From Alphaproteobacteria bacterium (lineage in GTDB: Bacteria; Myxococcota_A; UBA796; GCA-2862545): 64,000 nucleotides of DNA. The position numbers and the translations under genes were made by a program. Under the pieces are notes generated by a model, which worked only from the letters and a program-made list of their open reading frames with translations, was not told the DNA's origin and searched no databases. The stretch spans positions 1 to 64,000 of the forward strand of contig JACKER010000024.1 in NCBI GenBank assembly GCA_020632925.1, given 5' to 3'. Numbering within the stretch: position 1 is the stretch's first letter; each line of letters begins with the position of its first letter. Shown here in pieces: positions 43,646 to 52,302 of this stretch.

Positions 43646-45084
43646 GCGCGCTCCCCGACCAGCCGCTCCCAGCGCCGGAGCAGCCGCGGCATCACCGCCA
43701 TCGCCTTGCCCATCAGGCCCTCGGGGGGCTCGGTCAGGTCCTGCTCGGGGGCCGTCGGGTCGTAGCTGCGGGCGATCACGTCCGCGACGGCCGACTTCAC
43801 GAGGCCACGGGCGGGCAACCGGGCCATCGTGCCGTAGGTCGCGGCCTCGCCCTCGTTCGCGGCGTCCGGGTTCGCGACCGCCTCGGCGACGGAGGCCCGC
43901 AGGTCCTCGAGGTACCGGTCGACCACCGGGAGGTTGTTCGCGTTGACGGTGAGGTGGACGCTCGGCGGGAGCTGCTGGCGGTCCACGTGCCACCCGCGCC
44001 GCGTCATCGCGTCGGCCACCGCATACACGTCGACCGCGCCGTCCCGGGCGCCCCAGGTGACGATGGTGTGGTGCCCCGCGCCGAGCAGTCGGAGCTGCGG
44101 GATGGCGAGGATGCCGGCGCGCAGCCGCTCGGCGGCGGTCCACGCCTCCTTCGCGAGCGCCAGCAGGCCCTCCTCGCCCTGGCCGTGCACGGACGCCCAC
44201 GCCGCCGCCATCGGGAAGCCGGGCCGCGACCCGAGCAGCCCGGGGGAGGCGTAGATCCCGCCCGGGAAGTCGGTCGCCACGAAGATCTGCGGCTTGAGCA
44301 GCTCCACGTCGCGGTAGAGCAGGAGCGAGATGCCCTTGGGCGCGTAGCCGTACTTGTGCAGGTCCGCGGAGATGCTGCTCACGCCCGGCACGCGGAAGTC
44401 CCACGGCGGGATCGCGACGCCGAGCCGCTCGAGGAAGGGCGACATCCACCCGCCGAAGCACGCGTCCACGTGCAGCCGCAGCCCCTTCTTCACCGCGATC
44501 GCGCCGAGCTCGGCGATGGGATCGATCGTGCCGTGCGCGTACTGGGGGGCGGAGCCGACGAGGAGCACCGTGTTCCGGTCGATCGCGCGGCGGAAGGCGC
44601 GGACGTCGACGGCGCCGTCGGCGCCCACGCGGACCTTCTTGAGCCGGAGACCGAACAGGTGGGCCGCCTTGTCGAAGGCCACGTGCGCTGTGGCCGGGAG
44701 CACGATGTTCGGGCGGCGGATCCAGGGCCGCCGGCGGCGCGCGTCGTCGCGAGCGGAGAGCACCGCCAGGAGCAGCGACTCGGTCCCGCCGCTCGTCGCG
44801 CAGCCCGTCGCGGTGGACGGGCCGTGCATCAGGCCGACCGCCACGTCGACGAGCTCACGCTCGATGCGCTTGAGGCTCTTGAAGGCCATCGGATTGAGGA
44901 AGTTGGACTCGAGGAACAGCTCCCCCGCCTGCGCGACGAGCTCCTCGTGCGTCCCCTCCACGTGGTACACCAGACTCCAGGTTCGCCCGCCCCGATAGTC
45001 GGCGTCATCGGTCCGGTATCCGGCGAGTGTGTCCAGGATGTCGGTCGCGGGCAGGGCCTTGGTGGGCAGCGCGTGTCGGGCCAT
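43642..45084 (-). CDS. PLP-dependent decarboxylase/lyase, sphingosine-1-phosphate-lyase-like
   Basis: 480 residues of the group II decarboxylase fold. TSGGTESLLLAV near residue 97, His134, Asp207 in LHVDACFGGW and the PLP Lys244 in SADLHKYGYAPKG are all present. The length, the DACFGGW motif and the GFP-type C-part fit S1P-lyase-like enzymes better than glutamate decarboxylase. The substrate may be a phosphorylated amino alcohol or an amino acid. GAGGT lies five bases before the ATG. First gene of the operon with the M81 peptidase and perhaps thrA. Confidence 0.85.
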   Translation of the reverse strand: MARHALPTKALPATDILDTLAGYRTDDADYRGGRTWSLVYHVEGTHEELVAQAGELFLESNFLNPMAFKSLKRIERELVDVAVGLMHGPSTATGCATSGGTESLLLAVLSARDDARRRRPWIRRPNIVLPATAHVAFDKAAHLFGLRLKKVRVGADGAVDVRAFRRAIDRNTVLLVGSAPQYAHGTIDPIAELGAIAVKKGLRLHVDACFGGWMSPFLERLGVAIPPWDFRVPGVSSISADLHKYGYAPKGISLLLYRDVELLKPQIFVATDFPGGIYASPGLLGSRPGFPMAAAWASVHGQGEEGLLALAKEAWTAAERLRAGILAIPQLRLLGAGHHTIVTWGARDGAVDVYAVADAMTRRGWHVDRQQLPPSVHLTVNANNLPVVDRYLEDLRASVAEAVANPDAANEGEAATYGTMARLPARGLVKSAVADVIARSYDPTAPEQDLTEPPEGLMGKAMAVMPRLLRRWERLVGERA

Positions 45085-45126
45085 CGGTACCTCGGTCGGC
45101 CTGGAGTAACGTCGCCACGTCGCGAG

Positions 45127-45176
45127 TCAAACGATCGTTTGAAGTTTGGGTCGTCGGGCGATCGTTCGGATAGGCT
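45127..45176. promoter_or_regulatory. Perfect 16-bp palindromic operator plus partial second copy, with -10 box
   Basis: TCAAACGATCGTTTGA (45127-45142) is a perfect palindrome. A second CGATCG core (45159-45164, in GGCGATCGTTCGG) lies 27 bp further on, between the probable -35 region and the -10 TAGGCT (45171-45176) of the lipoprotein gene at 45201. The palindrome type suits a TetR-family repressor. It could control both divergent genes. Confidence 0.65.
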
Positions 45177-45200
45177 GGGTCCGTTCTTCCGGGAGTACAC

Positions 45201-46643
45201 ATGATCCGCTCGTGGCTGGCCCCGCTCCTCGTCGCCTGCGGCGGGTCCTCCGACGACACGGCCGCTCCGACGGACGTGGCGGACAGCGACGCGGACACGG
45301 ACAGCGACACCGACGCGGACAGCGACGCGGACACGGACAGCGACACCGACGCGGACAGCGACGCGGACACGGACGCCCACACCGGCACCGTCCCGACGGG
45401 GGCCACCGTGGCGGCGACCTGCGCGCCCACGTCGCACTCGCTCGTGTTCGACTGCGAGGTCACGCTCGACGCGCCCGGGCCGGCGGCCTTGACGGTGACC
45501 GCGGCGGGCGCCCCGTCACACACGTACCGGTCGCGCACCGCGCAGCTCGTGCACCACGTCCAGGTGTGGGGGCTGCTCCCCGAGACGACCTACGACTGGG
45601 ACGCGGGCGACGGCTTCACCGGCCAGCTCTCCAGCGGCTCGCTGCCCGAGGCGGTCGAGCGCGTGTCCGTGTCGGCGTCGGGCCAGCTGTTCGGCGCGGA
45701 CGCGGTCCTCGTGCGCGGCAAGTGCGGCTACTTCCTGATGATCGACAGCGACGGCAACATCGTCTGGTACCAGCAGGACGACCTGTTCTCCGACCTCTCC
45801 GACGGGATGCGCTGGGTGCAGGAGGAGCGCGCGCTGCTCGTGACGCGCGACGCGGCGTTCTCCACCGACGCGCCCGTCGTCCGGAAGACGGACCTGGTGG
45901 GCGACGAGCTGCTGCGTCTCGAGGACGCCGACCTCGCGCTCCGGGCGACGCACGACCTCGACGCCTGGCACGGCCTGGTCTATGCGCTCGGCCACACCGG
46001 GCAGTGGGGCATCGGCGGCTTCGAGGTGTTCGACGGCACGACGAAGATCGGCCAGTGGATGCTGTCGGACGAGTTCGCGGGGACGGCGGACCTCGGTGAG
46101 ATCCACGTGAACAGCCTGTCGGTCTCGGACGACGGCGAGGTCGTGCTGTCGCTGTGGAACCGCGACACGATCGTGGTCGTCGACGGCGATCCCGCTTCGC
46201 CCACCTTCCTCCAGACCCTGTTCCACGCGCAGGGCAACCCGGGGGTCGGCGATCCGCTGCCGAACCCCGAGTTCGTGCCCGCGCCAGGTCAGGGGCAGCT
46301 CTTCGTGGGGCAGCACAACCCGACCCGGGTCGGCGCGGACGAGCTGTGGGTCTTCGACAACCGCAGCACGCTGCTCCGCTCGCGGGCGCTCCGCATGCGC
46401 CTCGACGCGCAGGCCGGGACGATGACCGAGGTCGAGTCGTGGTGGATGGACCAGAGCTGCCCGTTCCAGGGCGGCGCCATCGCGATCCCCGGCGGGGCGC
46501 TCGTGACCTGCGCGACGACCGACGGCGTGAACGCGTTCCGCTTCGGGTCCGCCACCAGCTCCGACTGGCGCATGCGGGCCACCTGCGGCGGTGGCTTCCC
46601 GGGGTCGAGCATGACCCGCGCCTACCCGGTGACGATCGAGTAG
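45201..46643 (+). CDS. Propeller lipoprotein (arylsulfotransferase-like) with Asp/Thr repeat linker
   Basis: 480 residues, starting MIRSWLAPLLVACGGSS with lipobox LVAC. Residues 27-60 repeat a 12-residue acidic unit (DSDADTDSDTDA) encoded by a 36-bp tandem DNA repeat. The rest is a propeller with DSDGNIVWYQQDD, HVNSLSVSDDGEVVLSLWNRD and LFVGQHNPTRV, like distant ASST-family proteins. GGGAG lies before the ATG. Probably displayed on the cell surface; activity unknown. The 3' end overlaps the convergent gene by 22 bases. Confidence 0.8.
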   Translation: MIRSWLAPLLVACGGSSDDTAAPTDVADSDADTDSDTDADSDADTDSDTDADSDADTDAHTGTVPTGATVAATCAPTSHSLVFDCEVTLDAPGPAALTVTAAGAPSHTYRSRTAQLVHHVQVWGLLPETTYDWDAGDGFTGQLSSGSLPEAVERVSVSASGQLFGADAVLVRGKCGYFLMIDSDGNIVWYQQDDLFSDLSDGMRWVQEERALLVTRDAAFSTDAPVVRKTDLVGDELLRLEDADLALRATHDLDAWHGLVYALGHTGQWGIGGFEVFDGTTKIGQWMLSDEFAGTADLGEIHVNSLSVSDDGEVVLSLWNRDTIVVVDGDPASPTFLQTLFHAQGNPGVGDPLPNPEFVPAPGQGQLFVGQHNPTRVGADELWVFDNRSTLLRSRALRMRLDAQAGTMTEVESWWMDQSCPFQGGAIAIPGGALVTCATTDGVNAFRFGSATSSDWRMRATCGGGFPGSSMTRAYPVTIE

Positions 46644-48880
46644 GTCCGCCGTCGGGCGAGGGTCAGCACCCCGATCAGCAGCGGCAGGAGAGCGCCCTCG
46701 GGCCTCCCCGACGTGCCGCAGTCGCAGCTCTCGGCGTCGTCGCCGGGCCGTCCGCCCTGGGAGGTGACGCCGTCCGTGGTGGTCACCGTCGGATCGGCCG
46801 TGTCCGAGCCGCCGGGGGTCGTGGTGGTGGTGGTGCGGCCGTCGTCGGCGAAGACCGCCACGAACGCGTCCGACGGTCCGTCGAGCGCCGGATCGAGGTC
46901 GCCCACGGGCGCGAGCGGGCTCCGCGTGACCCCGACGACGTAGGCCGAGCCGTCGCCGTCGACCGCGACCCGGATCGGGTGGATCTCGAGGGAGGCGTCG
47001 TCGGGGGTGCCCACGTCGAGCCTGGTGCCCCCGATGAAGCCCGACGACAGGATCTGCTGCCCGTCGGGCGAGAACCGCGTCAGGAAGCCGTCGGCCTCGC
47101 CGCCGAACGTGAGGTCGGGCCCGCCTCGTAGCGGGAAGTTCGAGGCGGAGTGCGTGCCGCCCGCCACCACCACCCCGCCGTCCGGGGCCAGGTCCACGGC
47201 CCAGGCGCAGTCGTCGCCCGAGCCGCCCAGGAACGTGGCCCACTCGACCCCGTCGGCCGTCAGCCGGGCCACGAACGCGTCCTGCCCTCCGTTGGGGTTC
47301 TGGTCGAAGGACCCGAGGGTCACGGGGAAGGCGCCCGCGCTCGAGCCTCCGGGGGAGGTGGTGACGCCGACGACGATGGCGCGGCCCTGGTCGTCGAGCG
47401 CCAACCCGTAGCCCGTGTCGTCGCCGGACCCGCCGACGTAGCCGGCGCCTGAGAGGGAGCCGTCGGACGCGACCCGCGCGACGAACGCGTCCTGGCCGCC
47501 GTGGTGGTCCGGACCGAGGTCGCCCGCGGTCCACAGGCCGTCGCCCGTCCCACCGGTCACCCAGGCGCCGCCCGCTGCGTCCAGCACCACGTCGTAGGCG
47601 GCAGCCCCGCCCTCCGCCAGGAAGCCGGCCCACGACAGCGCTGCGCCGCCCGGTGCCACCCGCGCCACGAACGCGCAGTCCCGCGAGCAGTTCGCGCGAA
47701 GCGCGCCACCGGCCGGGAAGCCGTCGGTCGACGCCGTCTCGCCCACGACCACCGCGCTCCCGTCGGCGTCCACGGCGATGGCGTAGCCCCGATCGGGCTG
47801 CGTCCCGCCGAGGTAGCCCGCGTAGACGATGTCGGAGAGGTCCGCCGTGAGCTCGGCCACGAACACGTCGGTGCCGAACGACTGGTCGTTGAACGTCAGG
47901 TCGGGGCCGGTCGTCACCGGGAAGCTGGCCTCGTTGGCGTCGGTGTCGCCGACCAGCCACAGGTGGCCGTTCGGGCCGACCGCCACGTCGCGCCCGCGGT
48001 CGCGACCGTTCCCGCCGAAGAAGGTGACCGTCTCCATGGCCGAGCCGTCCGCGGCGATCCGCGCGACGAACGCGTCCACGCCACCTCCGATGGCGGGATC
48101 CAGCGCGTCGGGCGTGTCGGGGAAGTCGACGGAGCTCGTGGTGCCGGTGAGGACCATCGCGCCGTCGCCGTCGATCGCGACGCCGTGACCCTCGTCGTAG
48201 CTGCCGCCTCCGAGGAAGCCGAGCCACAGCGCGATGTCCGGGTCGATCACCAGCGGCTGATCGGGATCGTACGGACCCAGCCGGAAGCCGATCTCGGGAC
48301 CCTCGGGGGTGTCTCGCACCTCGAACGCGACGTCCACGGCGGAGCCTCCCTGCCAGGCCATCAGGTGGTCCTCGCGGAGCTCGCCGGCGTTCGTTCGGAC
48401 GCGGAGCCCGCCCTCGGCGTCGACGGTCGCCCGCTCCGCTCCTCGCCAGCGCAGCGCGATGCGCCCGGGATCGGCGCCCGCGGCCACGACGAACGCGTAC
48501 TCGACACCGGTCGCCGTGGCGGTGTACCGCAGGTCGATCCCGTCCCAGAGCTGGTCGTAGGTCAGGGTCTGCCAGGTGGGGAGGTGCCTGCGCCAGCCGG
48601 ACCGTGGGCCCACCAGCACGTTCACCGTGGTCGGCGCTCGCTCGGAGGGGCGTGGGTGGACGGCCGGATCGGCGTCCACGAAGTCCACCGCGAGCGGCTG
48701 TCCGCCGTGCACCACCGTCAGCCCGCCCGCGCCGAGGACCAGCGAGCGGTCGCGCGCGGGTGCCACGAAGTCCCCGTGGTGCGCCGAGGCCACGAAGAAG
48801 GCGCCGAGCCCCTGGTCCGGCTCGGCCGCGGCGGACCGACCGGTGACCAGGAACATCGCGGTGAGCGCGATCGTCGACAT
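46622..48880 (-). CDS. Secreted SBBP-repeat propeller protein with MYXO-CTERM-like tail
   Basis: 752 residues with signal MSTIALTAMFLVTGRSAAAE and GAGGGAG before the ATG. Residues 30-240 form an SBBP-associated N-terminal domain (LTYDQLWDGIDLRYTA). About eight SBBP repeats follow, each like GGSGDDTGYGLALDDQGRA. A Thr-rich linker precedes CDCGTSGRPEG, a hydrophobic segment and RRR, a MYXO-CTERM-like sorting tail. Cell-surface protein; ligand unknown. Longer readings to 50122 only cross the divergent gene. Confidence 0.87.
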   Translation of the reverse strand: MSTIALTAMFLVTGRSAAAEPDQGLGAFFVASAHHGDFVAPARDRSLVLGAGGLTVVHGGQPLAVDFVDADPAVHPRPSERAPTTVNVLVGPRSGWRRHLPTWQTLTYDQLWDGIDLRYTATATGVEYAFVVAAGADPGRIALRWRGAERATVDAEGGLRVRTNAGELREDHLMAWQGGSAVDVAFEVRDTPEGPEIGFRLGPYDPDQPLVIDPDIALWLGFLGGGSYDEGHGVAIDGDGAMVLTGTTSSVDFPDTPDALDPAIGGGVDAFVARIAADGSAMETVTFFGGNGRDRGRDVAVGPNGHLWLVGDTDANEASFPVTTGPDLTFNDQSFGTDVFVAELTADLSDIVYAGYLGGTQPDRGYAIAVDADGSAVVVGETASTDGFPAGGALRANCSRDCAFVARVAPGGAALSWAGFLAEGGAAAYDVVLDAAGGAWVTGGTGDGLWTAGDLGPDHHGGQDAFVARVASDGSLSGAGYVGGSGDDTGYGLALDDQGRAIVVGVTTSPGGSSAGAFPVTLGSFDQNPNGGQDAFVARLTADGVEWATFLGGSGDDCAWAVDLAPDGGVVVAGGTHSASNFPLRGGPDLTFGGEADGFLTRFSPDGQQILSSGFIGGTRLDVGTPDDASLEIHPIRVAVDGDGSAYVVGVTRSPLAPVGDLDPALDGPSDAFVAVFADDGRTTTTTTPGGSDTADPTVTTTDGVTSQGGRPGDDAESCDCGTSGRPEGALLPLLIGVLTLARRRTYSIVTG

Positions 48881-48970
48881 GGGTTCTCCCTCGCGAGCGG
48901 CGCGACACGGTAGCACCGCGGGCGGGTTCCCCTGGATCGGTGGTAGGTTCGCGGCCGCACGGGAGGACGG

Positions 48971-50605
48971 GTGAACACCGAGCAGCAGGACCTCGACCAG
49001 CTCCGCGCGGCCCTCGGGATCGCGGATCCCGACCGGGTCTCCGAGGGACCCGGCAGCTTCGTCGCCACGACCCGCATCCTCGAGCGCGGGACCGAGCGCC
49101 TGTGGATCCTCCGCGCCCGGCCCGGGCTCGTCCGCCACCCGTTCGAGGGGCTGTCCGCCGCGGCCCGGCTGGTCCCGGCCTCCGTGCCCGTCGCGCGGGT
49201 CGATCGGGCGGATCCCCCCGTCGTCTGGGTGCCGATGGGCGTTCGTGGCCCGCTCCCGGGCATCGGCGCCGGCGAGCTCCTGCAGGCCCGTCCCGACGGA
49301 CGTGCGACCGTGTTCGCGACGCTCGGCCGGGTGCTCGCCGCGCTCGCCGCCACGCCCGCGATCGGCTGCTCGCTGCACGCCGAGGGCGGCCGCTTCCTCA
49401 CCGCGCCGTCGTGGCGGGTCGCCGTGGAGACCGAGCTGGCGCGGATCGAGCGCGCGCTCGCGGCCTCCTTCCTCGACCTCGGGCAGCTCGAGGAGCGGCT
49501 GTTCGCGCGGGCCCGCGAGGCGCTCGCCTCCTGCCCGGAGCCCGAGGAGCCCTGTCTGCTGCACGGTGGGCTCTCGGAGGGGCACCTCCGCTTCGACGAG
49601 CACGGGAAGCTGCTCGAGGTCACGGGCTGGGAGCTCGCCGGCACGGGTGACCCGCTCTGCGATGTCGGCGCCCAGCTGTTGCTGGATCCGCCCGACTGGG
49701 AGCTCGTGCGCGCGGAGCTGCCCGAGGGCTGGGATCACGGGCCGGCCGTCCCCGCCCGCCTGCTCCTCGGCGCGTCGCTCGGCGCCCTGCGCACGCTGGT
49801 CACGGTGGCTGCCTCGTTCCCCGCACTCGCGCCCGTCGATCGCGCCGTCTGGCACGAACGGCTCCGCGTGACGGCCGAACGCGCGCTGGCCGTCGACCCC
49901 GAGGCCCGCCTCCAGGGGCAGCCGTTCCCGCCGGGTCGGGCACCGTCGGGCGACCGGGCCTGGGGCTTCCACCTGGCGGCGGTCCTGGGCGCTCGTCCCG
50001 CTCCGCTCGGCGCGGACGCCATCGCGCTCGCGTCCGTCATCGCGATCCTCGAGCTTCGCGACGATCAGCATCGGGACCTCGCTCACCAGCGCGCGGCCCA
50101 GGTCCTGGCGCGCTTCGACCACCGGATGCCGTCACGCGGAGGCGGATCGGTCTCGCTCGCGGCGGCGTTCGCCGCGGTCGACGCGCTGCGGCCGGACGGG
50201 CGGGCGGTCGCGCTGTGCGCGGTGCGGCTCGCGCGGGCGGTCGAGCAGCTCCTGGGACCGGCGATGCCCTCGTCCGCCAGGGCCTCCGCGGTCGAGTGGC
50301 TGGCGCTGGCGAGCGCGCGGTTCGACGAGCCCTCGGGGCCGGTCGCGGAGCTCCGCGAGCACGCGCTCGTCGGCTGGGCGCGACCCGAGGCCCGCGACGC
50401 GGTCCGCCCGCTCGCTCGCGCCGCGTTCGCCGCGCTCCCCGCCGGCCCCACGCCGGATCGGACGGCGCGGTTCCACGCCCTCGCGGTGGCGTCCCTGGAT
50501 CCCAGCGCGCCCCTGCTCACCCGTGGGCTGATGGTGCTCGGGTTCGAGGACGAGGAGATCCGTCGGGCCCTCGCCGCCTGCGTGGAGCGGGTGGACTGGC
50601 GCTGA
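48971..50605 (+). CDS. APH-like protein with degenerate kinase site (pseudokinase) and long helical C-terminus
   Basis: 544 residues from a GTG with GGGAGG four bases before; -10 box TAGGTT at 48944-48949. Residues 20-300 resemble the aminoglycoside phosphotransferase fold. The catalytic loop reads LLHGGLSEGHL where active enzymes have HGDxxxxN, and the metal loop reads VTGWELAGTGDPLCDVG where active enzymes have IDWE. Both catalytic Asp residues and the Asn are therefore missing, though the fold is clear. The C-terminal 240 residues are helical and unknown. Probably a binding protein or scaffold rather than a kinase. Confidence 0.72.
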   Translation: MNTEQQDLDQLRAALGIADPDRVSEGPGSFVATTRILERGTERLWILRARPGLVRHPFEGLSAAARLVPASVPVARVDRADPPVVWVPMGVRGPLPGIGAGELLQARPDGRATVFATLGRVLAALAATPAIGCSLHAEGGRFLTAPSWRVAVETELARIERALAASFLDLGQLEERLFARAREALASCPEPEEPCLLHGGLSEGHLRFDEHGKLLEVTGWELAGTGDPLCDVGAQLLLDPPDWELVRAELPEGWDHGPAVPARLLLGASLGALRTLVTVAASFPALAPVDRAVWHERLRVTAERALAVDPEARLQGQPFPPGRAPSGDRAWGFHLAAVLGARPAPLGADAIALASVIAILELRDDQHRDLAHQRAAQVLARFDHRMPSRGGGSVSLAAAFAAVDALRPDGRAVALCAVRLARAVEQLLGPAMPSSARASAVEWLALASARFDEPSGPVAELREHALVGWARPEARDAVRPLARAAFAALPAGPTPDRTARFHALAVASLDPSAPLLTRGLMVLGFEDEEIRRALAACVERVDWR

Positions 50606-50700
50606 CGGGCTTTTCGCGCTCCGCGGGGCTTGCGGGGAGGCCGTCCGCCGTCCTACCCTGTGGGGAGCGAGCGATCCTCGGCTCGCGCGGGGAGGTCTGG

Positions 50701-51636
50701 ATGCCGGATCAACAGCGGAAGCCCGCCAACGTCGGGTTGCTGGACCACATGCCCACCAACGCCGACGGCCCGTCCGCGCTCTACGCGTACGGCAACGGTG
50801 GATACACCGGAAACCCGTACATCGACGCGGCCTTCGGCCCCTCCGCCGAGGCGGGCTTCGGTATGTTCCGCGGCGGCGGGCGCGATCCGAACACCGGCCT
50901 GACCGGCGCCGCCGACATCATGTACGGCGATTTCTACAACGGGCGCCGCAGCGACGGCACGATCGGCATGGGTGGCCGCGTCGGCATGTTCAACGGCTCG
51001 GCCGGCTACGAGAACCACGGCGTGCTGGCGAACGCCAACATGGGCCTGCTGACCGCCGAGGCGGACGCGCACGTCGGCCCGAACGACGCGGGCTTCGCGC
51101 TCGGGGCGGACATCATCTCCGGTGGGGTCGAGCTCGGGACGCGCGACGCGAAGTCCTCGACGGACTCCACCTTCGGCATCTCGGGCTCCATCGGCAGCCC
51201 CGGCGCCTCCGCGCACCTGCTGTACGGCGACGCCGACGGCGACGGGTACCGGGAGTACGGCTTCGACATGTCCGGCATGTTCGGGCTCGGCTTCGGCATC
51301 AAGATGACGACCGAGGACCCGCTGCGGACGGCGATGGGCCCGATGGGCAGCCTCGTGCCGCAGAACATCAACCTCACCGAGCAGGCGGGCAACGCCGCGG
51401 TCACGGCGGGCAACGCGGTCGCCGACGGCGCCGCCTGGACGTACAACCAGGCCGCCGCCGGTGTGGGTTGGGCTGGCGACCAGATCAGCAGCGGTGCGAG
51501 CTGGGCTGGCGACCAGATCAGCAGCGGCGCGAGCTGGGCTGGCGACCAGATCAGCAGCGGCGCGAGCTGGGCCGGCGACAAGCTGAGCTCCGCCGGCAGC
51601 GCGATCTCCGACGGGTGGAACTCCCTCTGGAACTGA
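50701..51636 (+). CDS. Gly/Ala-rich beta protein with 11-residue amphipathic repeats
   Basis: 311 residues from an ATG with GGGAGG five bases before, after a leader with a small hairpin (GCGAGC/GCTCGC, 50667-50686) and a TACCCT box (50654-50659). No signal peptide. Residues 40-215 are Gly-rich and look like repeated beta strands (MGGRVGMFNGSAGYENHG, FGISGSIGSPGAS), with one DADGDGYREYG loop. Residues 240-300 repeat SWAGDQISSGA, an amphipathic helix-like unit encoded by near-identical 33-bp DNA repeats. Resembles surface or toxin-associated repeat domains, but no family is recognised. Confidence 0.65.
   Translation: MPDQQRKPANVGLLDHMPTNADGPSALYAYGNGGYTGNPYIDAAFGPSAEAGFGMFRGGGRDPNTGLTGAADIMYGDFYNGRRSDGTIGMGGRVGMFNGSAGYENHGVLANANMGLLTAEADAHVGPNDAGFALGADIISGGVELGTRDAKSSTDSTFGISGSIGSPGASAHLLYGDADGDGYREYGFDMSGMFGLGFGIKMTTEDPLRTAMGPMGSLVPQNINLTEQAGNAAVTAGNAVADGAAWTYNQAAAGVGWAGDQISSGASWAGDQISSGASWAGDQISSGASWAGDKLSSAGSAISDGWNSLWN
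51469..51567 (+). repeat. Three 33-bp tandem repeats inside a coding region
   Basis: Units at 51469-51501, 51502-51534 and 51535-51567 differ by only a few bases and each encodes W-A-G-D-Q-I-S-S-G-A-S; a fourth diverged unit follows. The near identity at DNA level suggests recent expansion. Confidence 0.85.
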
Positions 51637-51648
51637 CCTGACGGTCAG
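51633..51648. terminator. Hairpin containing both convergent stop codons
   Basis: CTGACC-TGAC-GGTCAG is a perfect 6-bp hairpin. The plus-strand stop TGA (51634-51636) is in the left arm and the minus-strand stop (51645-51647) in the right arm. Likely a compact bidirectional terminator; there is no T run. Confidence 0.5.
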
Positions 51649-52211
51649 CTGGCGTCCAGCTCGTCCTTCCGAGCGAACAGGAAGAAGGCCCCCAGCGCGC
51701 CCAACGCGAAGACCACCCCTCCGATCGCACCTGCCGCGAGCAGGGCGTTCGAGGGGCCGCGCTCCTCCTCGGTCTCCGCAGCGAAGATGGCGCCCGCGGT
51801 CGACGTCTCCCCGCGGTTCGGCCCGCGGCGGATGGGCTCGGGGTCGGGACCGTGCGTGAGCGCGGGCTGACCGTCGAGCTTCCGATCGATGCACAGCAGC
51901 ACCTCCGCGCGGTCGTGCGCGACCTCGTCGCTGATGGGTCCCCCGTCCTTCTCGAACAGGCGCGCCACGCAGCTCCCATCGGTCGGATCGCAGTGGAGTG
52001 TGCGGCTCATGCAGTCCTGGACGAGCGCTTCGGCCTCGTCGTGGGGCAGGTCCTTCATCCGCTCGCCGACCTGCTGGAGCAGGGGCGTGTTCTCGGTGGC
52101 GATGATCCGGTCGGCTGCGCGGTTCGCGTTCACCAGGGCGCCCGTACAGACGATGGCGGGGAGGACCAGGACCATGGCCGCGAGCGAGGGTCCGATCTGA
52201 CGACGGATCAA
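51645..52211 (-). CDS. Small two-TM protein at the end of the lanthipeptide operon
   Basis: 188 residues from a probable TTG at 52211 (GGAGG five bases before; GTG codons at 52214 and 52217 are alternatives). TM1 is near residues 10-30 (LAAMVLVLPAIVCTGAL). A roughly 110-residue outside or periplasmic domain holds a small Cys cluster (LVQDCMSRTLHCDPTDGSCV). TM2 is near the C-terminus (LLAAGAIGGVVFALGALGAFFLF). It lies 91 bases after lanT. It might be an immunity or accessory factor, but this is guilt by association; function unknown. Confidence 0.6.
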   Translation of the reverse strand: MIRRQIGPSLAAMVLVLPAIVCTGALVNANRAADRIIATENTPLLQQVGERMKDLPHDEAEALVQDCMSRTLHCDPTDGSCVARLFEKDGGPISDEVAHDRAEVLLCIDRKLDGQPALTHGPDPEPIRRGPNRGETSTAGAIFAAETEEERGPSNALLAAGAIGGVVFALGALGAFFLFARKDELDAS

Positions 52212-52273
52212 CACCACCTCCGAGGAGGGCCCATCCTCGCGCACGATGGTCGGCGGCGGGTTGGCGCTGGTGT

Positions 52274-52290
52274 GAATCCGGTGTGGATTC
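52274..52290. terminator. Small hairpin after lanT
   Basis: GAATCC and GGATTC form a perfect 6-bp inverted repeat with loop GGTGT, 13 bases past the lanT stop on the minus strand. It may weaken read-through into the small TM gene or protect the lanT mRNA end. Confidence 0.35.
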
Positions 52291-52302
52291 GAGCCCGCGA
52301 AT

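Noticed and set aside
45282..45375. CRISPR-like repeats
   Set aside because: The repeats are contiguous and in frame, with no spacers; they encode an acidic linker.
46622..50122. 1166-codon reading of the SBBP gene
   Set aside because: The part before 48880 is antisense to the APH-like gene and has no signal peptide or repeats; the ATG at 48880 has both a ribosome site and a signal.
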